From assembly GCA_017308515.1 (NCBI GenBank), contig JAFKEN010000007.1, positions 294,957 through 358,956 on the forward strand: a stretch of 64,000 nucleotides of DNA, in the 5' to 3' direction. Every line of letters begins with the position of its first letter. Position 1 is the first letter of the stretch. The notes under the pieces are model-generated. The model did not search any database. It was not told the DNA's origin and saw only the letters and a list, made by a program, of their open reading frames with translations. This document shows positions 1 to 8,676 of the stretch, piece by piece. The translations under genes and the position numbers were made by a program. Origin of the DNA: Actinomycetales bacterium. GTDB lineage: Bacteria > Actinomycetota > Actinomycetes > Actinomycetales > Microbacteriaceae.

Positions 1-117
1 GCGGCGGCGATCCACGGCGCGGCGGCGGCGCGCGCGAGCGAGATCGGGCCGTTCCCGGCCCTCGAGCTGTGCGCGCAGCTGCCGCGGGTCGTCGCCGACC
101 TGGTGTCGTCTCGGTGA
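1..117 (+). CDS. nnrD: C-terminal end of probable ADP-dependent NAD(P)H-hydrate dehydratase (partial)
   Basis: Only the last 38 codons are inside the window, in frame 1, ending at the TGA at 115-117. The peptide contains IHGAAAARASEIGPFPALEL followed by a short Leu/Val-rich helix. This resembles the end of the sugar-kinase-fold dehydratase that repairs hydrated NAD(P)H: a His-Gly-x-Ala helix, then a Gly-Pro-x-x-Ala-x-Glu segment. The call rests on that short resemblance and on memory of the family, so it is tentative. The stop overlaps the GTG of the next gene by 4 bases, so the two are probably co-transcribed. Confidence 0.5.
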   Translation, partial: AAAIHGAAAARASEIGPFPALELCAQLPRVVADLVSSR

Positions 118-1418
118 CGCGCGCCCCGCGCTCCCGGTCGGTGATCGGGGGCCTCGTCGCGGTCTTCGTCATCGTGCACGCGGTGCTCGCCGTCCTCGCG
201 CTGGCGGGGCCCGGGGATCCGCTCGGCGATGTCGTCGGCGTCTACCGGTTCTGGGTCGAGACCGGGCTGACGGAGGGGCGGTGGGTCGGCATCGACACCC
301 TGTGGGTCTACCCGATCCTCGCGCTGCCGCCGATGCTGCTCGCCTCCGTCTTCGGCACGGCGGCGATCGGCCCCACCTGGGTCGGGCTCGTCACGCTCGT
401 CGACGCGGCGCTGTTCGCGGGGCTGCTGCGTCGCGTGCGCACGCCGCGCGACGCGGTGCCGGTGGCGTGGTGGCTGGGCTTCCTGCTGGCGCTCGGCCCG
501 GTGGCGGTGGGGCGCATCGACGCGCTCGTCGCGCCGCTCGTCGCGGCCGGACTGCTCGTGCTCGCCCGCCGCCCGGCGCTGTCCGGCGTGCTGCTGACCG
601 CCGCCGCATGGATGAAGGTGTGGCCCGCCGCGCTCGTCGCGGTCGCCGCACTCGTCTCCCGCGGCCGGGCCCGCGTCGTCGCCGGCGCCGCGGGCTTCAC
701 CGCCGCCGTGCTCGTCGTCGTGATCGCGCTCGGCGGCGCGCGGAGCGTGCTCGGCTTCCTCACCGAGCAGTCGGATCGCGGGCTGCAGGTCGAGGCGCCG
801 CTCGCGACCCCGCTGCTGTGGGGGGCGGCCGCGGGGGGACCGTGGCGCGTCGCCTGGTCGCCGCGCCTGCTCACGTTCCAGATCGAGGGACCGGGCGTGA
901 CCGCGCTCGCGGCCGCCACCACACCCGCGCTCGTCGTCGCGGTGCTCGCGCTGCTCGTCCTCGGCCTCCTCGCGCTGCGCCGCGGGGCCGCCCCCGCGGC
1001 GGTGCTCGCGCCGCTCGCGCTCGGCGTGACGGTCGCGCTCATCGTGGCGAACAAGGTCGGCTCGCCGCAGTTCATCGGGTGGCTCGCCGCGCCCGTGCTG
1101 CTGGGGCTCGTGCTCGCGGCGCGGGGTCGGGGGAGCGCGGGGGCCGACACGGGGGCGGACGCGGTCGGCGGGGGAGGGTTCCGCATCCCCGCGCTGCTCG
1201 CGCTCGTGAGCGCCGCGCTCACCCAGGCGGTGTACCCCTCGAGCTACGACGCGATGCTCGCGCTGCAGCCCGCCGCGCTGCTCGCGCTGACGGCGCGCAA
1301 CCTGGTCGACCTGGCGATCCTCGCGGTCGCCGTCGCGGGGCTCGTGCGGCTGATCCGCCAGCCCGCCGCGGGCCCCGCGACCGAACTCAGAACGAGCCGG
1401 TCGGGGCGTCCTGGATGA
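114..1418 (+). CDS. GT87/DUF2029-type polytopic membrane protein (putative polyprenyl-phosphate-mannose-dependent transferase)
   Basis: Protein of 434 aa when started at GTG 114, which overlaps the upstream stop (GTGA). It is almost entirely hydrophobic, with about ten predicted membrane segments and short charged loops. A segment with TAAAWMKVWPAALV near residue 180 resembles the conserved 'K-x-x-P' loop of glycosyltransferase family 87 (DUF2029) enzymes, which use lipid-linked mannose at the outer membrane face. The first extracellular loop (DPLGDVVGVYRFWVETGL) fits the place where such enzymes carry acidic residues. The substrate cannot be read from sequence. The 3' end overlaps the convergent response-regulator gene by 32 bases. 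Confidence 0.6.
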   Translation: MTRAPRSRSVIGGLVAVFVIVHAVLAVLALAGPGDPLGDVVGVYRFWVETGLTEGRWVGIDTLWVYPILALPPMLLASVFGTAAIGPTWVGLVTLVDAALFAGLLRRVRTPRDAVPVAWWLGFLLALGPVAVGRIDALVAPLVAAGLLVLARRPALSGVLLTAAAWMKVWPAALVAVAALVSRGRARVVAGAAGFTAAVLVVVIALGGARSVLGFLTEQSDRGLQVEAPLATPLLWGAAAGGPWRVAWSPRLLTFQIEGPGVTALAAATTPALVVAVLALLVLGLLALRRGAAPAAVLAPLALGVTVALIVANKVGSPQFIGWLAAPVLLGLVLAARGRGSAGADTGADAVGGGGFRIPALLALVSAALTQAVYPSSYDAMLALQPAALLALTARNLVDLAILAVAVAGLVRLIRQPAAGPATELRTSRSGRPG

Positions 1419-2049
1419 GGATCCCGTCCTGGATCGCGCGGCGCCGCAGGGCGACCTTGGTGCCGACGTCGATGCCCGCGACGCGGTACTTCTCGCGGAT
1501 CCGCTTGAGGTAGCTCTTCGCCGTCTCCTCGGAGATGCCGAGCTGGTAGGCGACGCTCTTCACCGGCTCGCCGCCGCCGTAGAGCGCCATGACGCGGCGC
1601 TCCTGCGCGCTGAGCTTCGGCGCCCCTCCGATGTCGGAGGCGTTGAGGGCGAGGTCGAGCTCGGCCGAGACGAACTGCTCGCCCTTCGCGGCGGCGCGGA
1701 TCGCCTCGACGATCATCGCCGCGTCCTCGCTCTTGACCAGGTAGCCGAGGGCGCCGGCCGCGAGCGCCTCGCGCACGACGTTCGGCTCGGAGTAGGTGCT
1801 CATCAGCACCACGCGCACCTTCATGCTGCGCAGCTGCGCGATCTTGATCGCGACCGGAATGTTGTCCTTGAGGTCGAGGTCGAGCAGCACGACGTCGACC
1901 GGGAACTCCGGGTGCAGGGTCAGCTCGGGCCAGCTGGCGACCGCCGCGACCATGTCGATGTCGTCGGCGGCGCTGCGGATCCACTCGGTGAGCGCACCCA
2001 GCAGCATCCGGTGGTCGTCGACGAGTGCGAGGCGGATGGGAGTGGTCAC
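1387..2049 (-). CDS. NarL/FixJ-type (LuxR-HTH) response regulator
   Basis: 220 aa starting at a GTG with an AAGGA Shine-Dalgarno a few bases upstream. The receiver domain (about 1-120) has the acidic pair D11-D12, a phosphoacceptor candidate D57 (VVLLDLDL), S84 and the conserved lysine K106 (GYLVKSED). A LuxR-type HTH follows (about 155-215), with LSAQERRVMAL and VAYQLGISEETAKSYLKRIR. The usual Pro four residues after the phospho-Asp is replaced by Lys. It is the last gene of a minus-strand set with a membrane protein and a histidine kinase, and is presumably their output. Targets are unknown. Confidence 0.9.
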   Translation of the reverse strand: MTTPIRLALVDDHRMLLGALTEWIRSAADDIDMVAAVASWPELTLHPEFPVDVVLLDLDLKDNIPVAIKIAQLRSMKVRVVLMSTYSEPNVVREALAAGALGYLVKSEDAAMIVEAIRAAAKGEQFVSAELDLALNASDIGGAPKLSAQERRVMALYGGGEPVKSVAYQLGISEETAKSYLKRIREKYRVAGIDVGTKVALRRRAIQDGILIQDAPTGSF

Positions 2050-2085
2050 GGTGTCCTTCTCTCTGCGGCGATGCGGAGGTTCGCG

Positions 2086-3351
2086 CTAGTTCTCGGCCGG
2101 GTTGTCGACGAGGCACACGATGTCGACGCGCAGGCTCGAGTCGTGGGTCGAGTCAGCGTACTTCCCGACCCGCGCGATCGCGTCCCAGATGGAGGGATCG
2201 ACACGATTCCGCGCGATCCCGGTGGTGGTGATGGTGATCGGCACCGCGATCTTGCCCTCGGGCGCCGGGGTGGTGGTCGGATCCACCGGACCGAGCTGGA
2301 TCGACACGCTGCGCGCGTCGCCCGACTTGCCGGAGTCGCTCACCAGCAGCCACGCGGTCGCGAGCAGGCCGTCGCGCTGCACCGGGTCGAGCAGCCCCGC
2401 GAGGCTCGACTTGTCGGAGAGCGAGACGTGCTTGCCCAGCAGCTCCGACTCCGAGACCGCGTGGTACAGCCAGGTCTCGCGCCGACCCTCGATGAGGTGC
2501 AGGCGCAGCTCGGTCGCGAGCGAGGCCGCCACCGAGGCCGTCTTAGGATGCAGCGGCAGCTCCGTGCGCCCGTCGGCGATGCGCTCGAACAGCTCCTCCG
2601 CCGCGAGGTCGAGCCGCGCGAGCTCCTCCGAGGCGAGCATGCCCACCGCGAAGCGCGGAGCCTGGACCGTCGACTGCACGAGCACCCGGTCGAGCTCGAC
2701 CTGCACCATGCGGCGGAAGCCCTCCACCACGACGACCCCGATCACGACCGGCAGCACCGCGAGCGCGAGGGCGTCGAGCTGGGAGGCGAGCCACGCCGGG
2801 TCGGTGAGCGACTCCGGGCGTGCGTCGAGCAGCATGGCGACCACGAGGCCGAGACCGCCGACGCCGGCCGCGATGAGCAGCTCCCAGCGCCCCCGCAGCG
2901 TCACGACCGCGAGCAGCGCCATGATCGCCGTCACGCCCGCGGTCGCGTAGCTGCCGATGTCGTGCGTGCCCCACACCGCGGCGACGTCGAGGCCGACCGC
3001 GGCGACGAGGCCCGCGAGGAAGACGGCGAACATCCAGTCGGGCAGTCGATCGCCGATCACCCGAGCGGTGACGATGGCCGCGATGACGACCGCGAGCAGC
3101 ACGATCCAGGCCGCGAGCGCGAGAGCCGGCTGCGGGTAGTCGGTCTGCGGCCACAGCACGAGGAACCAGCTGAGCCCGTACACCGCGCGCAGCGCCACCA
3201 CGATGGCGGCGCCGAGGCCCAGGAACGCGGTGCCGAGGCTCGCCCGGTGCACCGTGCCGGTGCGCCCCAGCCGACGTGCGGCGGTACCGGCCGCCTTGCG
3301 GGCCCGGCCGACGACGACGCCGAGGGTGTTCTCCTCGAGGATCCCGCTCAT
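2086..3351 (-). CDS. Six-TM membrane protein with cytoplasmic kinase-like C-terminal half
   Basis: 421 aa when started at ATG 3351 (MSGILEENTL); an open frame continues upstream into the kinase gene, but this start leaves a 34-base gap after it. Six hydrophobic segments lie at about residues 40-60, 78-98, 107-127, 135-152, 158-175 and 192-212. A soluble, largely helical region of about 200 residues follows. It is placed like a dimerisation plus ATPase module, but I find no phospho-His box and no clear N or G1/G2 boxes. It sits between a genuine histidine kinase and the response regulator. Inference: a degenerate sensor or accessory partner of the kinase. No family name can be given confidently. 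Confidence 0.6.
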   Translation of the reverse strand: MSGILEENTLGVVVGRARKAAGTAARRLGRTGTVHRASLGTAFLGLGAAIVVALRAVYGLSWFLVLWPQTDYPQPALALAAWIVLLAVVIAAIVTARVIGDRLPDWMFAVFLAGLVAAVGLDVAAVWGTHDIGSYATAGVTAIMALLAVVTLRGRWELLIAAGVGGLGLVVAMLLDARPESLTDPAWLASQLDALALAVLPVVIGVVVVEGFRRMVQVELDRVLVQSTVQAPRFAVGMLASEELARLDLAAEELFERIADGRTELPLHPKTASVAASLATELRLHLIEGRRETWLYHAVSESELLGKHVSLSDKSSLAGLLDPVQRDGLLATAWLLVSDSGKSGDARSVSIQLGPVDPTTTPAPEGKIAVPITITTTGIARNRVDPSIWDAIARVGKYADSTHDSSLRVDIVCLVDNPAEN

Positions 3352-3385
3352 CTCGGAACACTCCGCTCGCTTCGTGCGGTCCCGC

Positions 3386-4549
3386 TCATCGCGGCACCTC
3401 CAACGCGACCGTCGTGCCCGCACCGGGGGTCGAGTAGAGGCGGGCGTTCCCGCCGACGTCGTGCAGGCGCGCCACGACCGACTCCTTGAAGCCGAGCTTC
3501 GCGTCGTCGACGTCGTCGAGATCGAAGCCGACCCCGGAATCGGTGACGAGCGCGCGCACGGTCGTGGCGTCCTCGGTGATCGTCACGCTCGCCTGCGTGA
3601 CCCCCGAGTGCCGGCGCACGTTCTCGAGGCACTCCGCGAGGGCGAGGAGGAACGCGTCGAGCACGTCGCTGCGCAGCAGCACCTGGCCGGTGCCGTGCCA
3701 GGCGACCTCGAGCCCCATCCGGTTGAAGCGCTGCTTGACCGACTCGAGGGTCGTGCCGAGCGGCGTCTCGTCGGTCGGCGTCGAGGGCGGGGGCGAACCC
3801 GCGGGGGCCTCCGGCGGCCCGCCGAGGCCCAGCCGCAGCTGCCGCAGCAGCGCGGCATCGTCGGCCGCCTGCTGGCGCAGCGTCTCGACCGGCACCCCGA
3901 CCCCGGAGTGCGCGAGGAGGGTGAGGGTCGCCAGGACGGTGTCGTGCAGCAGCCGCGCCGACTGTCGCCGCTGCGCCTCGAGCTCGCTCGCCTGGCGCTC
4001 GGCGCGGTGCGCGCGGCCGATGCTCGCGATGCGCTGCGAGACCTGCGGCACGCTCGCGATGATCCAGATGCCGACCAGCGTGGGAAGCGTCCAGCCGAGC
4101 AGGATGAGGCCCCCCGAGCGCAGCGGCGGCTCGACGGGGGAGAGCAGCAGCACCGTCACCGCGCCGAGGCCGAGGAAGGCGAGCACGAGCAGCGCGATCC
4201 GCCGGCCGCTCGTCGTCAGCACGATCGCGCACGCGGGCAGCGACGCCGCGGCGAGCGCCATCACGGCGGGCACCGCGCTGGCCCGCAGCTGCCCGACCGT
4301 CGTGACCACGACGATGATGCCCGCGCCGGCCGCGAGTGCGGCGAGCACCCAGCCGGGCGATGCGCTCGCGCCCATGCGCACCTGCGCGAGTCCCAGCACG
4401 AGGAAGAGCGGGAGCGTCGCGAGCAGGGTCGTGACGTCGACGGCGCCCGGGAGCACGACCATCAGCAGGGCGACGACGGCGAAGCTCAGCCCGTAGACGC
4501 GGGCGGTGCGCTGCAGCAGCCGGTTGCGTTCGCGAGTGATGAGGTTCAT
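3386..4549 (-). CDS. Sensor histidine kinase of the NarX/DesK (HisKA_3) type
   Basis: 387 aa from ATG 4549 (MNLITRERN). The N-terminal half holds about six membrane segments (residues 20-165). A HisKA_3-like helix follows with the phosphoacceptor H202 in ARLLHDTVLATLTLLA. The C-terminal HATPase domain shows an N box (LAECLENVRRHSG), a G1 box (VTDSGVGFD) and a terminal STPGAGTTVALEVPR. The DesK/NarX class pairs with LuxR-type regulators, matching the regulator two genes downstream. There is no extracytoplasmic sensor domain, so the signal is probably sensed in or near the membrane. Confidence 0.9.
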   Translation of the reverse strand: MNLITRERNRLLQRTARVYGLSFAVVALLMVVLPGAVDVTTLLATLPLFLVLGLAQVRMGASASPGWVLAALAAGAGIIVVVTTVGQLRASAVPAVMALAAASLPACAIVLTTSGRRIALLVLAFLGLGAVTVLLLSPVEPPLRSGGLILLGWTLPTLVGIWIIASVPQVSQRIASIGRAHRAERQASELEAQRRQSARLLHDTVLATLTLLAHSGVGVPVETLRQQAADDAALLRQLRLGLGGPPEAPAGSPPPSTPTDETPLGTTLESVKQRFNRMGLEVAWHGTGQVLLRSDVLDAFLLALAECLENVRRHSGVTQASVTITEDATTVRALVTDSGVGFDLDDVDDAKLGFKESVVARLHDVGGNARLYSTPGAGTTVALEVPR

Positions 4550-4618
4550 CGGCCTGATGCCGTTTCCGGGGGACGGGGGTGTGACCACATCGTGGCACAC
4601 GCCTGGCCCTGAAACGGG

Positions 4619-5836
4619 TTACATCGCCGCGGGCGTGGCGAGCAGGCGCGCGAGGTGCTCGGCGACGGCGTCGGTCTCGATGAGGAACGCGTCGTGGCCG
4701 AACTCCGAGGAGATCACGACCGGTCGATCGCCGTCGATGCTGCCCGGAAGGTGGCGGGCGATGACCTCCTGGCCGGCGACCGGGAACAGCCGGTCGGAGT
4801 CGATGCCGAGCACGAGCGCGCGCGCCGGGATCGCCTCGAGGGCCGCCGCGACGCCGCCGCGGTCGCGCCCGAGGTCGTGCGAGTTCATCGCGTCGACCAG
4901 CACGAGGTAGCTGTTCGCGTCGAAGCGCCGGGTGAAGCGGTTGCCGTGGAAGCTCAGGTAACTCTCCACCGCGAACACCCCGCCCCCGCCGAGCGGGTCG
5001 AGCCCCGACTGCCAGCTGCGGGCGAAGCGCGCGTCCAGCTCGCTGGGGGAGCGGTAGTTGAGCAGGGCCATGCGCCGTGCGAGGGCGAGGCCGCGATGGG
5101 GGCCCTGGCCGTCGGGGGCGTCGTAGTAGTCGCCGCCGGCGAAGGCGGGATCCATGCGGATCGCCTCGGTCTGCACCGAGTTGAGGGCGATCTGGTCGGC
5201 TCCCGACGCGGGCGGGGCGGCGAGCACGGCGATCCGGTCGATGCGGTCGGGGCGGCCGGCCGCGTACTCGAGCACCTGCATGCCGGCCATCGAGCCGCCG
5301 ATCACCGCCGCCCAGCGCGGCACGCCGATCGCGTCGGCGAAGAGGTCGATCGCCCGCACCTGGTCGCGGATGGTCAGGAACGGGAAGCGCGAGCCCCACT
5401 CCACCCCGTCGGGGGCGACGCTCGCGGGGCCCGTGCTGCCCTGGCAGCCGCCGAGCACGTTGGGGGCGACGACGAACCAGTCCTCCGGGTCCAGCACCCG
5501 CCCCGGCCCGACGATGCCGCTCCACCAGCCCTCGGTGGGGTGACCGGGGCCGGCGTGCCCGGTGACGTGACTGTCGCCGGTCAGGGCGTGCAGCACGAGC
5601 ACGGCGTTGGATCCGTCGGGGGCGAGCTCGCCCCAGGTCTCGTAGGCGATCGTCGCGTTCGGCAGCTCGCGCCCGCTGCCGAGCGGAACCGTGCCGATGG
5701 GGGCGAAGCGCCGGGAGCCGACCGGGTCGCCGACCCGCCACGCGCCGGAGGCGGGCGCGGCGGCGGCCACCGAGCGGCGGTTCGACTCGGTGACGAACGC
5801 GGAGGGCACCGCGTCTTCGTTGGTCTGCCAGTCCAT
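4619..5836 (-). CDS. metX: Homoserine O-acetyltransferase
   Basis: 405 aa alpha/beta-hydrolase-fold enzyme that acetylates homoserine with acetyl-CoA, the committed step of methionine synthesis. Visible marks are LHALTGDSH at about 82-90 and the nucleophile elbow GGSMAGMQ with S182. An acidic member lies in GIDSDRLFP (D346/D348) and the catalytic histidine in FGHDAF (H381). Its length is slightly above the usual 370-380 because of a 40-residue N-terminal extension. It lies downstream of metY on the same strand, but a strong hairpin separates them. A CAGAAT hexamer 7 bases before the ATG suggests its own, possibly leaderless, promoter. Confidence 0.95.
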   Translation of the reverse strand: MDWQTNEDAVPSAFVTESNRRSVAAAAPASGAWRVGDPVGSRRFAPIGTVPLGSGRELPNATIAYETWGELAPDGSNAVLVLHALTGDSHVTGHAGPGHPTEGWWSGIVGPGRVLDPEDWFVVAPNVLGGCQGSTGPASVAPDGVEWGSRFPFLTIRDQVRAIDLFADAIGVPRWAAVIGGSMAGMQVLEYAAGRPDRIDRIAVLAAPPASGADQIALNSVQTEAIRMDPAFAGGDYYDAPDGQGPHRGLALARRMALLNYRSPSELDARFARSWQSGLDPLGGGGVFAVESYLSFHGNRFTRRFDANSYLVLVDAMNSHDLGRDRGGVAAALEAIPARALVLGIDSDRLFPVAGQEVIARHLPGSIDGDRPVVISSEFGHDAFLIETDAVAEHLARLLATPAAM

Positions 5837-5928
5837 CGACTCGATTCTGTCGTGTCGTGCGGGGGTGCCGGGGCCGCGTTACGGCGCGCGAGCGCGATCG
5901 GCGCCGCAGACACCGATGCGACCGGTGG

Positions 5929-5959
5929 CCCTCCGGCCGATCGGGGATCGGTCGGAGGG
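5929..5959 (-). terminator. Rho-independent-like hairpin after metY
   Basis: A 14-base inverted repeat (5929-5942 with 5946-5959), with one G-U pair and a 3-base loop, starts 34 bases after the metY stop and before metX. There is no T-tract, as is common in high-GC actinobacteria. Confidence 0.7.
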
Positions 5960-5993
5960 CTCCGTGCCGCCGCGGGTCCTGGAGGAGGTTCGG

Positions 5994-7313
5994 TCAGGCG
6001 GTGGCGCTCGCCGTGCTCGCGGCACGGGCGGCGGCGAAGCCCGCCTCGAGGTCGGCCTTGAGGTCCTCGACGTTCTCGAGCCCGACCGAGAGGCGCACGA
6101 GACCCGGCGTGACGCCGGTCGTGAGCTGCTGCTCGGGGGTGAGCTGCGAGTGCGTCGTCGACGCCGGGTGGATGATGAGCGAGCGCACGTCGCCGATGTT
6201 CGCGAGGTGGCTGAACAGCGACACGTTCTCGACGAGCGCCTTGCCCGCGGGCACGCCGCCCTTGAGCTCGAAGCTCAGCACGGCGCCGACGCCCTGCGGG
6301 GCGTACTTGTTGGCGGCCGCGTACCACGGGCTCGACGGCAGACCCGAGTAGTTGACGCTCGCGACGTCGGGGTGGTTCTCGAGCCACTCCGCGATCTCCT
6401 GCGCGTTCTGCGTGTGCCGCTCGAGGCGCAGCGAGAGCGTCTCGATGCCCTGGATCACGGTGAACGCCGAGTCGGGCGAGAGCGCCGCCCCGGTGTCGCG
6501 CAGCAGCTGCACGCGGATCTTGATGACGTAGGCGATCGCGTCGCCGAGCACGCCCGTGTAGCTCGCCCCGTGGTACGAGGGGTCGGGCTCGGTGAGGCCG
6601 GGGAACTTGTCGACGTGCTCGCTCCATGCGAACTTGCCGCCGTCGACGATGACGCCCGCGATGACCGTGCCGTGGCCGCCGAGGAACTTGGTGGCCGAGT
6701 GCACGACGATGTCGGCGCCGTGCTCGAACGGACGGATCAGGTACGGCGTCGCGATCGTGTTGTCGAGGATGAGCGGCAGGTCGTTCTCGTGCGCGACACC
6801 CGCGACGCCCTCGATGTCGAAGACGTTGATGCGCGGGTTGCCGATGGTCTCGCCGAAGAAGGCCTTCGTGTTCGGGCGCACGGCGGCGCGCCACTCGTCG
6901 AGGTCGTCCTGGTTCTCGACGAAGGTGACCTCGATGCCGAGCTTGGGCAGCGTGTGGGCGAACAGGTTGTAGGTGCCGCCGTAGATCGAGCTCGACGAGA
7001 CGATGTGGTCGCCTGCGCCGGCGATGTTGAGGATCGCGTAGGTGATGGCCGAGGAGCCGGAGGCCACCGCGAGCGCGGCGGTGCCGCCCTCGAGCGCGGC
7101 GACGCGCTTCTCGAGCACGTCGGTCGTCGGGTTCATGAGGCGGGTGTAGATGTTGCCGAACTCGGCGAGCGCGAACAGGTTCGCCGCGTGCTCGGCGCTG
7201 TTGAAGACGTACGAGGTCGTCTTGTAGATCGGCGTCGCGCGCGAGTTGGTGGTCGGGTCCGGCGCGGCGCCCGCGTGGACCTGCTGGGTCTCGAACTTCC
7301 AGTTCTCCGACAT
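5994..7313 (-). CDS. metY: O-acetylhomoserine sulfhydrylase (PLP-dependent)
   Basis: 439 aa Cys/Met-metabolism PLP enzyme. It makes homocysteine from O-acetylhomoserine and sulfide, directly after MetX in the pathway. The PLP-binding lysine is K209 in VVHSATKFLGGHG, preceded by the cofactor aspartate in LILDNTIATP. YGGTYNLF near 111 and YTRLMNPTT near 56 are further family motifs. The length is typical of MetY (about 430) rather than of cystathionine synthases (about 390). A strong Shine-Dalgarno (GGAGGAGAC) lies immediately upstream of the ATG. I found no SAM-riboswitch-like core in the 160-base leader. Confidence 0.93.
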   Translation of the reverse strand: MSENWKFETQQVHAGAAPDPTTNSRATPIYKTTSYVFNSAEHAANLFALAEFGNIYTRLMNPTTDVLEKRVAALEGGTAALAVASGSSAITYAILNIAGAGDHIVSSSSIYGGTYNLFAHTLPKLGIEVTFVENQDDLDEWRAAVRPNTKAFFGETIGNPRINVFDIEGVAGVAHENDLPLILDNTIATPYLIRPFEHGADIVVHSATKFLGGHGTVIAGVIVDGGKFAWSEHVDKFPGLTEPDPSYHGASYTGVLGDAIAYVIKIRVQLLRDTGAALSPDSAFTVIQGIETLSLRLERHTQNAQEIAEWLENHPDVASVNYSGLPSSPWYAAANKYAPQGVGAVLSFELKGGVPAGKALVENVSLFSHLANIGDVRSLIIHPASTTHSQLTPEQQLTTGVTPGLVRLSVGLENVEDLKADLEAGFAAARAASTASATA

Positions 7314-7475
7314 GGTGTCTCCTCCGTGGTGAGCCGTCCGCGGCTCGGGCTGGTGGTCTCGGGGCGCGGCCGCGGGGCCGCGTGGGCACGACGGTACGGA
7401 GGTCGCGACGGGGCCGCAAAGACGCGCGCAACGGGGCGTAACAGAGCGCTCAGCCCGCGAGCGGGCTCGGGGGCG

Positions 7476-8582
7476 TCAGCGCCCGACGGGCTCCGTCCGG
7501 CGGAACAGCCAGCTCGCCCGCGGCTCGATCGCCCAGCGGGTCGCCCAGCGCACCGGCTTCGACGACAGGGCGAACGCGACGAGGATCGCGAACGCCATCC
7601 CGCCGAGGATCCACCAGCCGTGCGCATGGTCGCCCCGCAGGAACTCGGACTGCCGGATCGGGTAGAGCACGAAGGTGTGCAGCAGGTACACGTAGAGCGT
7701 CGCGGCGCCGAGGCTCGTGAAGAAGGTCGGCCGCCGGGGCGCGAGCAGCACGGCGCACGTGATCAGCGCGAGGGTGAGCGCCATGAGGCCCAGGCGCAGG
7801 AGCGGGGCCCACCACGCCACCGCGTCCATGTTCCGGTAGGAGTCGTCGGCGAACAGCCACAGGCGCAGCTCGAACCGATCGAACGCGCGGATGTTGACGG
7901 CGACGATCGTGATCCAGGTCGCGAACACGGCGAGCGCCCCCGCCCGCACCGGCCAGACGACCCGCGGCGGTGCCTCGAGCCAGCGCGCGGGCAGCGGGGA
8001 GTCGCGCAGCATCCAGCCCAGCAGGAAGAACGGCAGGAAGCCGATGACGCGGGTCAGAGCGAGGGTCGAGTCGACGTTGGTCCAGAAGCCGGCCGCGAGG
8101 GCGAGCACGACGGCGCCGCCGAGCGCGATCGGGCGCTTCAGCAGGGCGAGGTAGGGCAGCAGGATCCGGTACGCGGCGAGCGCGATGAGGAACCAGAGCG
8201 TCCAGTGCGCGGTCGTCCAGTTGAAGCCGAGTCGGCCTTCGACGAGCAGCTGGATGACGCTCCAGATGCCCTGCAGCAGCACGTACGGCACGAGCAGGTC
8301 GGTCACCACCCGGCGCATCCGCGAGCCGTCGGGCGCCTCGCCGCGGCTGAAGTACCCGGCGAGGAAGAGGAACAGCGGCACGTGGAAGCTGTAGATGACG
8401 AGGTAGATCGTCAGCGCCACGTCGTCGTCGAAGGCCTGCGGCTGCAGGGTGTGGCCCATCACGACGAGCACGATCGCGAGGAAGCGCAGGTTGTCCCACA
8501 GCGCGATGCGCGGCTTCGCGGCGCCCGCGGTCGGCGGGGTCGAGGACGCGACCGGAGCGTCGACGGCGGCACGGCGGGTCAT
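7476..8582 (-). CDS. Acyltransferase family 3 membrane protein
   Basis: 368 aa with about ten membrane segments. The N-terminus has the family hallmark of an Arg/Phe-rich first helix (WDNLRFLAIVLVVMGHTLQP, with the catalytic-type His), followed by YSFHVPLFLFLAGYFSR. These enzymes O-acetylate sugars or other cell-surface molecules using cytoplasmic acetyl-CoA. The acceptor is not predictable here, because no polysaccharide genes are adjacent. It is divergent from the PadR repressor gene and is preceded by a leaderless-type -10 (8589-8594). Confidence 0.85.
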   Translation of the reverse strand: MTRRAAVDAPVASSTPPTAGAAKPRIALWDNLRFLAIVLVVMGHTLQPQAFDDDVALTIYLVIYSFHVPLFLFLAGYFSRGEAPDGSRMRRVVTDLLVPYVLLQGIWSVIQLLVEGRLGFNWTTAHWTLWFLIALAAYRILLPYLALLKRPIALGGAVVLALAAGFWTNVDSTLALTRVIGFLPFFLLGWMLRDSPLPARWLEAPPRVVWPVRAGALAVFATWITIVAVNIRAFDRFELRLWLFADDSYRNMDAVAWWAPLLRLGLMALTLALITCAVLLAPRRPTFFTSLGAATLYVYLLHTFVLYPIRQSEFLRGDHAHGWWILGGMAFAILVAFALSSKPVRWATRWAIEPRASWLFRRTEPVGR

Positions 8583-8588
8583 GCCGCC

Positions 8589-8594
8589 ACTGTA
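8589..8594 (-). promoter_or_regulatory. -10 element of leaderless promoter for the acyltransferase gene
   Basis: On the minus strand the hexamer TACAGT ends exactly 6 bases before the ATG at 8582. Transcription is therefore expected to start at or next to the start codon. No Shine-Dalgarno is present. Confidence 0.55.
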
Positions 8595-8640
8595 GGCGGC
8601 GGCGCCGCCACCGGGGGCGTGCGCGGGGCCGATCGGCGGC

Positions 8641-8669
8641 TTGACATGCGCGACTAGTTGCGTGAAAGT
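8641..8669 (+). promoter_or_regulatory. padR promoter
   Basis: A perfect -35 TTGACA at 8641-8646 is followed after 17 bases by GAAAGT (8664-8669), a weak -10. That -10 ends 6 bases before GTG 8676, predicting a leaderless transcript. Confidence 0.6.
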
Positions 8670-8676
8670 AGTCGCG
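8649..8676 (+). promoter_or_regulatory. Candidate PadR operator: perfect 8-bp inverted repeat
   Basis: CGCGACTA (8649-8656) and TAGTCGCG (8669-8676) form a perfect inverted repeat with a 12-base spacer. It covers the region between -35 and -10 and reaches the first base of the chosen GTG start. A dimeric repressor bound here would block RNA polymerase. The layout suggests autoregulation of the padR-efflux operon (inference). Confidence 0.7.

Noticed and set aside
7314-7475. Possible SAM riboswitch in the metY leader
   Set aside because: I looked for the conserved SAM-I/IV or SAM-II core and found none; a plain Shine-Dalgarno precedes the start. A covariance-model search would settle it.
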